Numbered from the stretch's first letter, positions 34,555 through 43,399 are shown. The stretch is 64,000 nt of DNA from Bacillus mojavensis RO-H-1 = KCTC 3706 (GCF_000245335.1 NZ_JH600305.1:1-64000); one strand, 5' to 3'. Translations and numbers: made by a program. The notes: generated from the sequence alone by a model not told the origin.

Positions 34555-34931
34555 TATTCTTCCTCCCTATATAATAGTGTAAGTATGTCCTTTAATTCTG
34601 TAAGTGAGATGCCAATTTCTTTACTGTTTTGAATTGCCGTCAACAATTGCTCTTCAATTACCTTCATTTTTCTCTCTTTCATCATCTCACTGTCCTGCTC
34701 CGATACAAAAGAACCTTTCCCAACAACCGAATATATGAATCCGTTCTTCTCCAGTTCCTCATAGGCACGTTTTGTTGTAATAACACTTATATCCAAATCC
34801 TTCGCTAACTGTCGCATTGAAGGTAAGGATTGCCCTGCTTGTAATTCATTGGTCAAAATATGTTTTTTAATTTGAGTATAAATTTGCTCATAAATAGGTT
34901 CTTTTGAATGATTGGAAATGATAATTTGCAT
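34554..34931 (-). CDS. GntR-family (YtrA subfamily) regulator
   Basis: The 125-residue protein has a GntR winged helix (PIYEQIYTQIKKHILTNELQ, LPSMRQLAKDLDISVITTKR) and only a short C-terminal tail (MKERKMKVIEEQLLTAIQNS), the YtrA subfamily layout. Such repressors control their own ABC operon and respond to cell-envelope antibiotics. The ATG at 34931 matches the family start, although the GCGGGG site is weak. A TGTATA...TATACA symmetry lies 20 bases upstream. Confidence 0.88.
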   Translation of the reverse strand: MQIIISNHSKEPIYEQIYTQIKKHILTNELQAGQSLPSMRQLAKDLDISVITTKRAYEELEKNGFIYSVVGKGSFVSEQDSEMMKERKMKVIEEQLLTAIQNSKEIGISLTELKDILTLLYREEE

Positions 34932-34951
34932 ATAAAACCCCGCTGTCATTT

Positions 34952-34971
34952 TGTATATATACTTTATACAC
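34952..34971. promoter_or_regulatory. Possible YtrA-type operator
   Basis: TGTATA (34952-34957) and TATACA (34965-34970) form an inverted repeat over an AT-rich promoter-like region of the minus-strand GntR operon. Confidence 0.45.
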
Positions 34972-35340
34972 AATATACCCAAATTAATATCTGAATACAA
35001 CTCTTTTTAATCCAATCCTTCGAGTTTATCGTTTGGTTAAGTGTAGAGCTGTAATGCTTCATCAGTTGAGAAGGTTTATTTCTTCACAATTTATAATTAA
35101 ATTGCTAATTATGTATACACTCCAAATCAGAAAGAAACACATATTACATAAGAATTAGGATAAAATTTTTAATAATGTACAACATTAATGTAGTTCCCAT
35201 GAGCAAAAGTTTTCTTTAAGGAGTGTAACAGCCTGAGATACAAACAAAAATAAGCCCCCTACCTAGAACATAATATCCAAGTAGAGGTGCATATAAAAAT
35301 GAGCAGGTATATAATTGTGTGCCGACGTATTATCTCCAGG
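34972..35340. other. Gene-free region
   Basis: No coding sequence, repeat or RNA is recognised between the GntR operon and the amidase relic. Confidence 0.5.
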
Positions 35341-35646
35341 TTATTTCAAGAGAGACTCAAATCCCGATTTCGTTTTCGTTCCATAAATGCCGTCTATATC
35401 GGTATTGTTCGCTCCTTTATCTTGGTTGCCGCCAGTACTTTTTGAATTTGTGTTACCTTCCCCTCTCTCGTTGGGCCCTTCACTTTGAAAATGCCAGACG
35501 GCAGCGTATAAGACGTTTTTTTGCTGCTTGGGCTTAATGGTTTTTTTTCTTGCCGCACTTGTTTGGCTTGAGCCTGATTTCCCGTCCGACGCCTTCCATT
35601 CTGCTTCTATGGCAGCCTTAACTCTGGCAAGATCCGATGTGGACAA
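35341..35646 (-). pseudogene. Rearranged amidase remnant (XlyA/CwlA-like tail)
   Basis: The 101-residue frame starts STSDLARVKAAIEAEWKASD, a linker-like segment of phage amidases. It has a degraded Ser/Lys-rich linker and ends DIDGIYGTKTKSGFESLLK, a single peptidoglycan-binding motif. The catalytic domain and the middle of the binding domain are missing. It may still be translated, but I consider it a relic. Confidence 0.65.
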
Positions 35647-35778
35647 TACTTGCCTAACAATGATCTCTATTTCAATTTAGACTAAAGTATCATTTTAAAA
35701 TTCATTTCAACTAGCATCCCTTTCAAAGGAACTCGACCCGCATATCATGTACTATCCTTTTTTACTGGAGGTGGACAT

Positions 35779-35895
35779 ATGGGATACTCAAATGGTTGTG
35801 GTAGCTCCTTCGCATTAATCGTGGTGCTATTCATCTTACTAATCATTGTTGGAGCAGCTTTCTTCGGAGGCTATCCAGAAGGCGTTCCTATTTAA
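35779..35895 (+). CDS. YjcZ-family membrane micropeptide, first of pair
   Basis: A 38-residue peptide: [20 protein letters not shown], then [11 protein letters not shown] and a short tail. It has GGAGGTGG before the ATG and a hairpin terminator after (35930-35957). This is the YjcZ/SscA-type sporulation micropeptide: a Gly/Ser head and a single membrane helix. A CATATCAT element at 35738 resembles a sigma-K -10 site, so late mother-cell expression is plausible. It was too short for ordinary gene calling. Confidence 0.85.
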   Translation: MGYSNGCGSSFALIVVLFILLIIVGAAFFGGYPEGVPI

Positions 35896-35929
35896 CCGAT
35901 ATGCAGGAGTACCACCCTGTTCTGTTTGA

Positions 35930-35957
35930 CGCCATAAGAAACTTTTATGGCGTTTAA
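35930..35957 (+). terminator. Terminator of first YjcZ-like gene
   Basis: ACGCCATAA / TTTATGGCGT hairpin followed by TTAAATTTG. Confidence 0.75.
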
Positions 35958-36065
35958 ATTTGTTTTTTAGACAAAAAATTCATTTTTTCTTATTTAGACG
36001 TAAATCTATGTCGAAAACTATCGTTTGGCATATCTTATACTATCCTCACTAAAGGAGGTGGCAAT

Positions 36066-36155
36066 ATGTCTAATGGTTACGGTAGTTCCTTCGCGTTAAT
36101 CGTGGTGTTATTCATCTTGTTAATCATTGTCGGAGCAGCTTTCTTTAGATATTAA
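36066..36155 (+). CDS. YjcZ-family membrane micropeptide, second of pair
   Basis: A 29-residue peptide, [20 protein letters not shown] then IVGAAFFRY, nearly identical to its upstream neighbour in the helix and shorter at both ends. GGAGGTGG precedes the ATG, and a matching hairpin follows at 36203-36233. It arose by tandem duplication of a promoter-gene-terminator unit. A CATATCTT element at 36029 again resembles a sigma-K -10 site. Confidence 0.85.
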   Translation: MSNGYGSSFALIVVLFILLIIVGAAFFRY

Positions 36156-36202
36156 GTTAAATCTAGACTAACTCCTCCGTAGCAGCACCTCCCTGTTCGG
36201 CT

Positions 36203-36233
36203 AAACGCCATAAGAAATCTTTATGGCGTTTTG
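36203..36233 (+). terminator. Terminator of second YjcZ-like gene
   Basis: AACGCCATAA / TTATGGCGTT hairpin followed by TTGT. Confidence 0.75.
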
Positions 36234-36454
36234 TAATGTGATTAACTCCTTATCCTGATGTTTCTGTACCAGGGAAATATAAATTACAAATCTTCATCTT
36301 TCTGAAACTCTATGAGCTTTTTTAAAACGTCCACAGTTTTACCTTACATCATTCATATTGATCCAGAGCCATTTTATACGCTCAGCTGAAGTTATATAGT
36401 GCAGTAATATAAAACAAGAACATCAGGTTCCAAAACAATACCTATATTCTTACA

Positions 36455-36502
36455 TTGACAAGGGTATGCTGCCTCCTTAAAATGAAAATGATTATCAACA
36501 TC
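36455..36502 (+). promoter_or_regulatory. Consensus sigma-A promoter with overlapping Fur box (nik-type operon)
   Basis: TTGACA (36455-36460), a 17-base spacer and TAAAAT (36478-36483) form a near-perfect promoter. Directly downstream, 36484-36502 matches the 19-base Fur consensus at 16 of 19 positions, around the core ATGATTATCA. Placed over the transcription start, it would repress the importer under iron sufficiency. A related Fur-family metal regulator is possible. Confidence 0.75.
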
Positions 36503-36520
36503 AATTAGGGGGAAATACAG

Positions 36521-38137
36521 ATGCTTAGCGGGAAGATTCGTTTGAAAATTAAATTTACTTTCGTATCGATACTCATTTTTTCTATTTTATTAGCAGGATG
36601 TACAAATGCAGGACAAACAGAGAAGAAAGACCCTCACAATATGGTCACAATTGCTTGGCCTAGAGATATAGGAGAAATAAACCCACATGTCTATAATCCT
36701 TCCCAATTGTTTACGCAGTCAATGGTGTACGAGCCTTTGGTCTCTTATGAAGCGGGCGGAAAGCTTAAACCGCATTTAGCTGAGTCTTGGGATATATCTC
36801 ATGACGGCAAAGTGTATACGTTTCATTTGCGTAAGAATGTAACATTTTCTGACGGGACAACATTTAATGCAAAAATCGTGAAAAAGAATTTTGACTCCAT
36901 TTTAAAACATCCTGAGTTACATAGCTGGTTAGGATTTATTACAAAAATAGCTCAAACAAAAGTGATCGATAATCATACATTTCAATTGACACTGAATGAA
37001 TCATATTATCCAACCATTCAGGAGCTTGCAGTTGTACGGCCTGTTCGGTTTTTAGGAGAGGCTGGGTTCCCTAAGGATGGCGATACATCAAAAGGTGTAG
37101 CAAAACCGGTCGGGACGGGCCCATGGGTATTGGAAGAGCATAAAACCGATGAATATGCGATTTTTAAACGCAATGAAAATTATTGGGGTGAAAAGCCTAA
37201 AGTCGAGAAAATCAAGGTGAAAGTCATCCCAGATGCAGAAACAAGAGTACTTGCATTTGAAAAAGGTGAACTGGACTTAATTTACGGTGAAGGCGTCATC
37301 AGTTTGGATGCATATAAGCAGCTGCAATCGACAGGTCAATATGAAACAAGCCTTTCCGAACCGGTGGCGACGAGACAGCTTGTCATGAATACAAAAAAAG
37401 AACAGCTTTCTGATGAACGTGTTCGCCAAGCCCTGCACTATGGTTTTAATAAAGACGCCATGGTGGAAGGCATTACCTCCGGATTAGAAGAAAAAGCAGA
37501 TTATATTTTGCCGACAACCTTACCATACACGTCTGATATTGATGTAAAGCCAGTGAAATATGATGCGGAAAAAGCGGGAGCGTTATTAGATGCAGCAGGT
37601 TGGAAGCTTCCGAATGGCAAGACGGTGCGAGAGAAAGACGGAAAGCCTCTTGAATTTAGTTTAATGTATGATTCAGCGGAATCCATTCAAAAAGCAATGG
37701 CAGAAACGCTGCAAGCAGAGTGGGCAGCGATCGGGGTGAAGTTGAATCTTGAAGGAGTAGAATTGGCGACTCAGGTTAAACGGTTCAAAGCGAATGAATT
37801 TGATATGAACTTCTTTAGCAACTATGGCGCACCTTATGACCCGCATACATTTGTAAACATTGTCGCGTCAAAAGGATTTGGATTTAATGAAGCGATTTCG
37901 GCATATCCAAACAAGGATGAGCTATTGAAGCAGATGGAAAAAGTTCCTGAAACAACTGATAAAAAAGAGCGTCAACATCTTTACTCATCTATTTTAACAT
38001 CCCTTCAAGATCAGGGAGCCATCGTTCCTATCTCTTATATAAAAAAGACAGCGATCTACCAAAAGAATATTACAGACTTTACTTTCCCTGCCAACCGTGA
38101 TGAACATCCATTTACAGGTATTCGCATTAAGCAGTAG
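36521..38137 (+). CDS. Nickel/metallophore-type ABC transporter substrate-binding lipoprotein (NikA-like)
   Basis: The 538-residue family-5 solute-binding protein has a lipobox LLAGC near residue 27. Strong NikA-like segments follow: TIAWPRDIGEINPHVYNPSQ at the mature N-terminus, MVYEPLVSYEAGGKLKPHLA, GTGPWVLEEH, NENYWGEKP and YGAPYDPH. NikA-type proteins bind nickel as a complex with a small chelator; other members bind opine metallophores. It is the first gene of a five-gene operon with two permeases and two ATPases, under a Fur-like box. The exact metal is not established; peptides are the alternative ligand. Confidence 0.88.
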   Translation: MLSGKIRLKIKFTFVSILIFSILLAGCTNAGQTEKKDPHNMVTIAWPRDIGEINPHVYNPSQLFTQSMVYEPLVSYEAGGKLKPHLAESWDISHDGKVYTFHLRKNVTFSDGTTFNAKIVKKNFDSILKHPELHSWLGFITKIAQTKVIDNHTFQLTLNESYYPTIQELAVVRPVRFLGEAGFPKDGDTSKGVAKPVGTGPWVLEEHKTDEYAIFKRNENYWGEKPKVEKIKVKVIPDAETRVLAFEKGELDLIYGEGVISLDAYKQLQSTGQYETSLSEPVATRQLVMNTKKEQLSDERVRQALHYGFNKDAMVEGITSGLEEKADYILPTTLPYTSDIDVKPVKYDAEKAGALLDAAGWKLPNGKTVREKDGKPLEFSLMYDSAESIQKAMAETLQAEWAAIGVKLNLEGVELATQVKRFKANEFDMNFFSNYGAPYDPHTFVNIVASKGFGFNEAISAYPNKDELLKQMEKVPETTDKKERQHLYSSILTSLQDQGAIVPISYIKKTAIYQKNITDFTFPANRDEHPFTGIRIKQ

Positions 38138-38146
38138 GAGGCTTTT

Positions 38147-39091
38147 ATGGGCATCTATATATTGAAACGAATCATGTCCATCATACCAGTGTTTCTTTTA
38201 GCTACACTTTTGACAACTGGAATGATTCAACTCTCACCGGTTGACCCGGCTGAAGCGTATGTAGCCGCAGCGCATATCCAGCCAACCGATGACATCCTAG
38301 AGCAAAAAAGACATGAGTTTGGCTTAGATCAACCATTCTTTATTCAATATGTAAACTCTATTTTGAAGAAATGCCAATTCGATTTCGGCATTTCTTATGT
38401 TTCGAATAAGCCGGTTTGGGACGAGGTTACACTCCGAATGCCAGCAACGATCGAACTTGCGCTTGGTAGTTTATTGATCGCGGTGGTTGTCAGTGTTCCA
38501 CTCGGCTTCCTTGCGGGAATGAAAAGAAATCGCGCAATTGATCATATCAGTCGCTTCATTTCCTTTTTCGGGGCATCCATTCCGACTTTTTGGTTAGGAT
38601 ATATGTTGGTTTTTTTCTTTTCAGTTCAATTAGATCTTTTTCCAGTAGAAGGAATTGGGACATGGCAGCACCTCGTACTGCCGTCATTGACGCTGGCGCT
38701 TCCTTTAATTGCAATGTATACAAGACTTTTGCGCGCCAGTGTTATAGAAAACCTGCAAGAACCATATGTACAATACGCAAAAATCAGAGGCTTGAAGAAT
38801 AAAAGCATTATGGCTAAGCATGTATTGAAAATGGCCATTTCTCCGATGATTACAGGCCTAGGAATGAATCTTGGCAAACTTCTCACCGGAACCATTATTG
38901 TTGAAGTGGTTTTTTCTTGGCCTGGCTTTGGCCGTTATTTTATTGAGGCCATTTTCAATCGTGACATCCCTGTCATTCAATGCTATGTGTTCATAGCCGC
39001 CACATTTTTTATATTGAGTAGCTTAATCGTTGATCTCATTCAAATGTTTATTGATCCGCGCATTTCCAGGAAAGAAGGGCAGTATCGATGA
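38147..39091 (+). CDS. ABC transporter permease (NikB-like)
   Basis: The 314-residue permease has six membrane segments and the family-5 permease signature: MGIYILKRIMSIIPVFLLAT start, FGLDQPFFIQYVNSI, and EAA-type loop EPYVQYAKIRGLKNKSIMAK near residue 202. It pairs with the downstream NikC-like permease. It starts 9 bases after the binding-protein gene with an AGGAGG site and overlaps the next gene by four bases. Confidence 0.9.
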   Translation: MGIYILKRIMSIIPVFLLATLLTTGMIQLSPVDPAEAYVAAAHIQPTDDILEQKRHEFGLDQPFFIQYVNSILKKCQFDFGISYVSNKPVWDEVTLRMPATIELALGSLLIAVVVSVPLGFLAGMKRNRAIDHISRFISFFGASIPTFWLGYMLVFFFSVQLDLFPVEGIGTWQHLVLPSLTLALPLIAMYTRLLRASVIENLQEPYVQYAKIRGLKNKSIMAKHVLKMAISPMITGLGMNLGKLLTGTIIVEVVFSWPGFGRYFIEAIFNRDIPVIQCYVFIAATFFILSSLIVDLIQMFIDPRISRKEGQYR

Positions 39092-39918
39092 TCACAAGCA
39101 TACGCATGATATGTAAAAGTCAAAAAGTGATAACAGCATGTATCATCATATTATCAATTCTATTTCTCATCGCTGTATTTGCCCCTTGGATTGCGCCGAA
39201 TAACCCTGTTTCTGTTCATTTGGCATATAAGCTGCACCCTCCATCCTTGGAGTTCCCTTTAGGAACTGATCATTTAGGAAGATGCAACTTATCTCGCCTT
39301 TTGTACGGAACACGAATTTCTTTGGGATTTGCAGTGCTCATATTTATTTCCTCACTTGTGATCGGTCTCATCGTCGGTACGATTTCAGGATATAAAGGCG
39401 GATGGATTGATCATCTGTTAATGAGATGTTGTGATGGTGTGATGGCCTTTCCAAACTTAATTTTAGTTCTTGGTCTAGTGGGCATATTCGGACCTGGACT
39501 TCCTCAAGTCATTCTTGCCCTCATGCTTGTGCAATGGGTCTATTATGCGAGAATCTTTAGAGGAATGGTGCTTAGTCTGAAAGAGGAGAACTTTATAAAA
39601 GCCGCACAAATCAATGGGTCATCACAATGGAAGATTCTGAAAAAACATATCATACCTAATGTGCTCCCTCCCCTCGTTGTCATGGGTACATTGGAAATGG
39701 GCTGGGCCATTATGGACATATCCGCTATGTCGTTTCTTGGATTAGGCGTCCAGCCACCGGCTGCGGAATGGGGAGCGATGATTCATGAAGGTAAATCGTA
39801 TATCCGAACGAACCCTGAGTTGATGATTTATCCAGGGATGATGATCATGATTGTGGTTGTAACGTTCAATTTATTGGGCGAGAGCTTATCAGAAAGATAC
39901 GGAGTCAAACGTCGATGA
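39088..39918 (+). CDS. ABC transporter permease (NikC-like)
   Basis: The 276-residue permease has the usual start segment (APWIAPNNPVSVHLAYKLHP), then FPLGTDHLGRCNLSRLLYGT, typical of DppC/NikC proteins, and an EAA loop near residue 165 (EENFIKAAQINGSSQWKILK). Its ATG overlaps the TGA of the NikB-like gene (ATGA). It completes the transmembrane pore. Confidence 0.9.
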   Translation: MITSIRMICKSQKVITACIIILSILFLIAVFAPWIAPNNPVSVHLAYKLHPPSLEFPLGTDHLGRCNLSRLLYGTRISLGFAVLIFISSLVIGLIVGTISGYKGGWIDHLLMRCCDGVMAFPNLILVLGLVGIFGPGLPQVILALMLVQWVYYARIFRGMVLSLKEENFIKAAQINGSSQWKILKKHIIPNVLPPLVVMGTLEMGWAIMDISAMSFLGLGVQPPAAEWGAMIHEGKSYIRTNPELMIYPGMMIMIVVVTFNLLGESLSERYGVKRR

Positions 39919-39927
39919 TAAAAAGGA

Positions 39928-40764
39928 ATGAGGAAGTTGGGAACAGAACAATCACCGGTGCTGCAAGTTAGAGATTTGCATGTACAGGCCAAAACGCACA
40001 AAGGAGTTTCTACTCTTGTGCAAGACGTCAATTTCGAACTGAAGCGCGGTCAAGTCCTTGGCCTGATTGGTGAGAGCGGATGTGGAAAAACAGTAACAGG
40101 CATGTCCATTCTTCAGATGCTTGATCAGAAAACAACCAAGGTGAAAGGAAGCATTTCACTACTAGGCCGAGAATTAAACGGATTGGCAGATAAAGAAATG
40201 CGCAAAATACGCGGCAAAGAAATTGCCTATATTATGCAAAATCCGATGAACGCTTTTACCCCCGTTTTTACGATTGGTCATCAAATGATTGAAACGATTC
40301 GCTCTCATACGTCTTTTAACAAAAAGCAGGCAAAGGAGCTTGCAATCGAAGCGTTGCATAATGTGAGCTTATCCAATCCTATTAAACTTTTAAAATCTTA
40401 CCCTTTTCAATTAAGTGGCGGAATGCTTCAACGGGTGATGATTGCAACCGCTGTATGCTTACATCCAAGCATTCTCATTGCGGATGAACCCACAACCGCA
40501 TTAGACGTAAATAATCAGAAGGCCGTGCTGAAACATTTAGACGCCATGCGCTCTGAATGTGGAACGGCGATTTTGCTTATATCTCATGATCTGGGCGTCA
40601 TTGCTGAAATGGCGGATGAAGTCGCTGTGATGCAGAAAGGAAGAATCGCAGAAAAAGCAGATGTGTTTCAGCTGTTTGATGCACCAAAGCATGAATATAC
40701 AAAGAAGCTATTAGGGGCACGTTTGACATTGCCAATTGATGAACGTGCCATTGGGTCAATTTGA
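39928..40764 (+). CDS. ABC transporter ATPase (NikD-like)
   Basis: The 278-residue ATPase has Walker A GESGCGKTVTG near residue 47, signature LSGGMLQR near 154 and Walker B ILIADEPTTALDV near 177. It lacks the longest C-terminal Opp extension but ends with the oligopeptide-transporter tail (EYTKKLLGA). The ribosome binding site AAAAGGA abuts the ATG at 39928; TTG at 39937 is a possible alternative start. It pairs with the NikE-like ATPase. Confidence 0.9.
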   Translation: MRKLGTEQSPVLQVRDLHVQAKTHKGVSTLVQDVNFELKRGQVLGLIGESGCGKTVTGMSILQMLDQKTTKVKGSISLLGRELNGLADKEMRKIRGKEIAYIMQNPMNAFTPVFTIGHQMIETIRSHTSFNKKQAKELAIEALHNVSLSNPIKLLKSYPFQLSGGMLQRVMIATAVCLHPSILIADEPTTALDVNNQKAVLKHLDAMRSECGTAILLISHDLGVIAEMADEVAVMQKGRIAEKADVFQLFDAPKHEYTKKLLGARLTLPIDERAIGSI

Positions 40765-40795
40765 CGAAAGAGCGGCATTTTAATGAGGTGAACAA

Positions 40796-41605
40796 GTGAG
40801 TTTATTACAAGTGAAAGAAGTCTCTCATCGTTATGCGGAGCGTTCATTATTCAAATGGAAATTTCAATCTAAACAAGTCCTATCCGATGTCAGCTTTTCG
40901 ATTGAGAAGGGTACATGCTTAGGCTTGATTGGGCCAAGTGGAGCCGGTAAGAGTACATTGGGAAAAGTGTTGCTTGGTTTAGAACGGCCGCAATCAGGTC
41001 AAATCCTTTTTCAAGGCCATGATATGTATAGCGTAGATAAATCGATCCGGCGAAAAATCCGCCGTGACCTTCAAGCTGTCTTTCAAGATTCATACTCGTC
41101 CGTCAACCCGCGAATGACGGCGGAGCAGATTATTGCAGAACCATTAGAAAACTATGAAACCCTCACTGCGGCGGAACAAAGACGAACCATTATCGAGTTG
41201 TTGGAAAGAGTAGGCCTAAGTGAAAATGATTTAACAAAATATCCGCACCAATTCAGCGGCGGGCAATTGCAGCGGATCAATATCGCCAGAGCAATTTCGC
41301 TCAAACCGAAACTGATCGTTTTAGACGAATCAGTCAGCAGTCTGGACATGGTTACCCAAACGCTTATACTCGATTTGTTAAAAGAGCTCAAAGACGAGTT
41401 TGGGTTATCGTATTTTTTTATTACGCATGATTTGAAAGCCGCTTATCAATTGAGTGACACATTAGGTGTACTAGATAACGGAAAATTAGTTGAGCTATAC
41501 GAGTCCAAACTTCAGTTCTTTGCATCAGACCATCCAGCAGTAAAAGAAATGAGAAGCTCCATACTTGCAGAACACCCGCGCTTTCGTTCGATAGGAAGAG
41601 AATGA
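40796..41605 (+). CDS. ABC transporter ATPase (NikE-like)
   Basis: The 269-residue ATPase has Walker A GPSGAGKSTLGK near residue 43, signature FSGGQLQRINIARAI near 154 and Walker B LIVLDESVSSLDM near 177, where the usual EP is ES, as in NikE/OppF-like proteins. The start is GTG with GAGGTG seven bases upstream. It ends the operon; the next terminator-like hairpin is at 41817-41850. Confidence 0.9.
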   Translation: MSLLQVKEVSHRYAERSLFKWKFQSKQVLSDVSFSIEKGTCLGLIGPSGAGKSTLGKVLLGLERPQSGQILFQGHDMYSVDKSIRRKIRRDLQAVFQDSYSSVNPRMTAEQIIAEPLENYETLTAAEQRRTIIELLERVGLSENDLTKYPHQFSGGQLQRINIARAISLKPKLIVLDESVSSLDMVTQTLILDLLKELKDEFGLSYFFITHDLKAAYQLSDTLGVLDNGKLVELYESKLQFFASDHPAVKEMRSSILAEHPRFRSIGRE

Positions 41606-42120
41606 CGCTACAATAAGAAAATCGCGTGTAGATATATAGCATTCCCGGTTACATCGTTTTTTCATGATATTACTTTAACGAGTACAGCATGTCTCTTGTT
41701 GTTCAAAGCATGGAGTGCTGTTATCAATAGAACGGTTGCACCGTTAACTGCTTTCAACTCACGGCTACTCATGTCACATTTTAACCAATGTTCCTGCTTT
41801 AAATATGACATTGAAAAAGAACCGTTGACTTTAAATCATTGGTTCTTTTTCTTACTGTTTTTGCTTTCGTTGTTGTGCTCTCATAACATACACTCACAGA
41901 ACTTCGAAATAATACCAGAGAAAATAAAGCCACTACCAAGTGCTTCTTCATCTTTAGTCATTTCATTTTTTCCTCATACTCTCCCTTACTCTTCACCCTA
42001 TCTTCAAAAAGCTTTTTCCCAACCGTCAAGTTAATATTGATCGTATCTTAACTTTGTTAATGAGCCGTCAATCCCCGTTGCGAAGAGAAAGAAACGGATA
42101 AAAACGAAAAAGGGCAAAAA
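41606..42120. other. Gene-free region with hairpin
   Basis: AAGAACC and GGTTCTT at about 41817-41850 form a long-loop hairpin followed by T-rich sequence, a candidate terminator for the importer operon. Nothing else is recognised. Confidence 0.45.
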
Positions 42121-42145
42121 AGCTGCTGACGAGGAGTCAGCAGCT
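42121..42145 (-). terminator. Terminator of the ZinT-like gene
   Basis: AGCTGCTGAC / GTCAGCAGCT, a 10-base perfect stem; on the minus strand it is followed by six T. It lies 133 bases past the stop at 42279. Confidence 0.75.
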
Positions 42146-42278
42146 AAAAGTATTTAAACATTCAAACTCCATAAGGGACTAGACTAAGCTTGTTTTTCCC
42201 CATTCTATCAATTTTCCATAGTGAAAAAAACCGTTTGTGTAGAAGAAATGCCATAATTCACGGTATGTTCCTCTTCAT

Positions 42279-43043
42279 TTAATGCGCCATCATATCATGG
42301 GCAATATCGTGTCCGTCCATTTCTGACGGGTAGTAGGTAGGCCAGTTTTTCACTTCATCAAGTAAAGCTTCACGGTCCTCACCCCAATACAGATGGTAAT
42401 GGCTAGCTTTAGTCGGGTAGATACTGTGATCGCTAAACTGAATATACTGAGGAAGTCCTTCAGCTTTTTTAGCTAGTTTAAATATGTATCTTACCCCTCT
42501 ATTGCCCGCATCATATGTTAGAATTTCATACCCGTCATACGTATACTTACCTGAATATTCTTTTCCATTTTTGAAGAACGATACAGTATCTTTTTGGATT
42601 ACAATACGGTCAACATCTGTTTTATACCCTTTTTTATAATACTCTTTATATTCTTCAGCTGTCTTGTCACCTTCATGTTTTGATTTATATGAAAATACTT
42701 CGTCCAGAGTGCCATCTTGCAGGTATGGATATACAGATTGCCAGTCTCCTTCCCAATCAGAAAGTGAACGATCCTTTACTTGGCTGTTTTTAAAATAGCC
42801 TTCATGAATTTTTTCTGTCTCTTCATCATGTGCATGACTATGACTATGGCTATGATTATGATCGTGATCATGAGATTCTGATGTTTGCTCTTGCGTGTTA
42901 GAAGAGTTTTCTTCACCTGCTGAGGGTGATGTTGCTGTTTTATTAGACTCACCTTTAGATGAACCTGAAGTCTGACATCCTGCCAATATTAGTAATAAAC
43001 CAATCATAAATATCCCTAATCTCTTTGCAAATAAAATTTTCAT
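42279..43043 (-). CDS. His-rich ZinT-like zinc-binding lipoprotein
   Basis: The 254-residue protein has a lipobox (LLILAGC, Cys near residue 23) and a Ser/Thr linker. A histidine-rich stretch follows (HDHDHNHSHSHSHAH), then a ZinT domain (SDWEGDWQSVYPYLQDGTLD, the metal-site HYHLYWGED and the NWPTYYPSE end). ZinT domains bind zinc in the envelope and hand it to importers; in Gram-positives they occur fused to AdcA. Here it stands alone as a lipoprotein. A near-perfect Zur box upstream predicts induction under zinc starvation. Confidence 0.9.
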   Translation of the reverse strand: MKILFAKRLGIFMIGLLLILAGCQTSGSSKGESNKTATSPSAGEENSSNTQEQTSESHDHDHNHSHSHSHAHDEETEKIHEGYFKNSQVKDRSLSDWEGDWQSVYPYLQDGTLDEVFSYKSKHEGDKTAEEYKEYYKKGYKTDVDRIVIQKDTVSFFKNGKEYSGKYTYDGYEILTYDAGNRGVRYIFKLAKKAEGLPQYIQFSDHSIYPTKASHYHLYWGEDREALLDEVKNWPTYYPSEMDGHDIAHDMMAH

Positions 43044-43061
43044 TACAACACTCCTTTTCCC

Positions 43062-43082
43062 AAACCGAAATAATTACGATTT
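43062..43082 (-). promoter_or_regulatory. Zur box upstream of the ZinT-like gene
   Basis: The 21 bases match the B. subtilis Zur consensus (AAATCGTAAT-N-ATTACGATTT) at 18 of 20 defined positions; the right half, ATTACGATTT, is exact. It lies 19 bases upstream of the start codon. Confidence 0.85.
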
Positions 43083-43244
43083 GTATTATACAATTATCTT
43101 GGTCAAAAATCAAAGGGAAAATGCTCCTAATCTCGCTTGAATGTTGCCGGGAGCAGATGGCGATTTCATTAGAATCCTATTTTGTTAATCAGATATTCTT
43201 TTAAAATGCGAAAATCTATGAGAGTCCATGAGCAGAGATTTGTT

Positions 43245-43390
43245 GTGAAGTATACCTTTTTAGGAAGAACAGGATTGCGGGTCAGCCGTTTATGTTTAGG
43301 TGGGTCGATACAGATGAAAAGACCGCGTTCCGTATTATGGATGAAGCGCTCGATAGCGGCATTCCACTAATGCAGATGCGGAAGACATAA
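43245..43390 (+). pseudogene. Aldo/keto reductase 5' relic (YrpG-like)
   Basis: GTG at 43245 opens MKYTFLGRTGLRVSRLCLG, the N-terminus of YrpG-type aldo/keto reductases. A small deletion then shifts the frame, and VDTDEKTAFRIMDEALDSGI is found in the next frame up to about 43375. The remaining 85% is absent. A terminator (43400-43428) follows at once. Confidence 0.8.
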
Positions 43391-43399
43391 TAATAGCAA

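Noticed and set aside
36521..41605. Importer operon as an ordinary oligopeptide (opp/app/dpp) system
   Set aside because: The mature start TIAWPRDIGEINPHVYNPSQ and YGAPYDPH segments are typical of NikA, and the promoter carries a metal-regulator box; a peptide ligand remains possible but less likely.
41696..42034. 112-codon plus-strand frame after the importer operon
   Set aside because: No ribosome binding site, Phe/Ser-rich low-complexity composition and an internal terminator-like hairpin.
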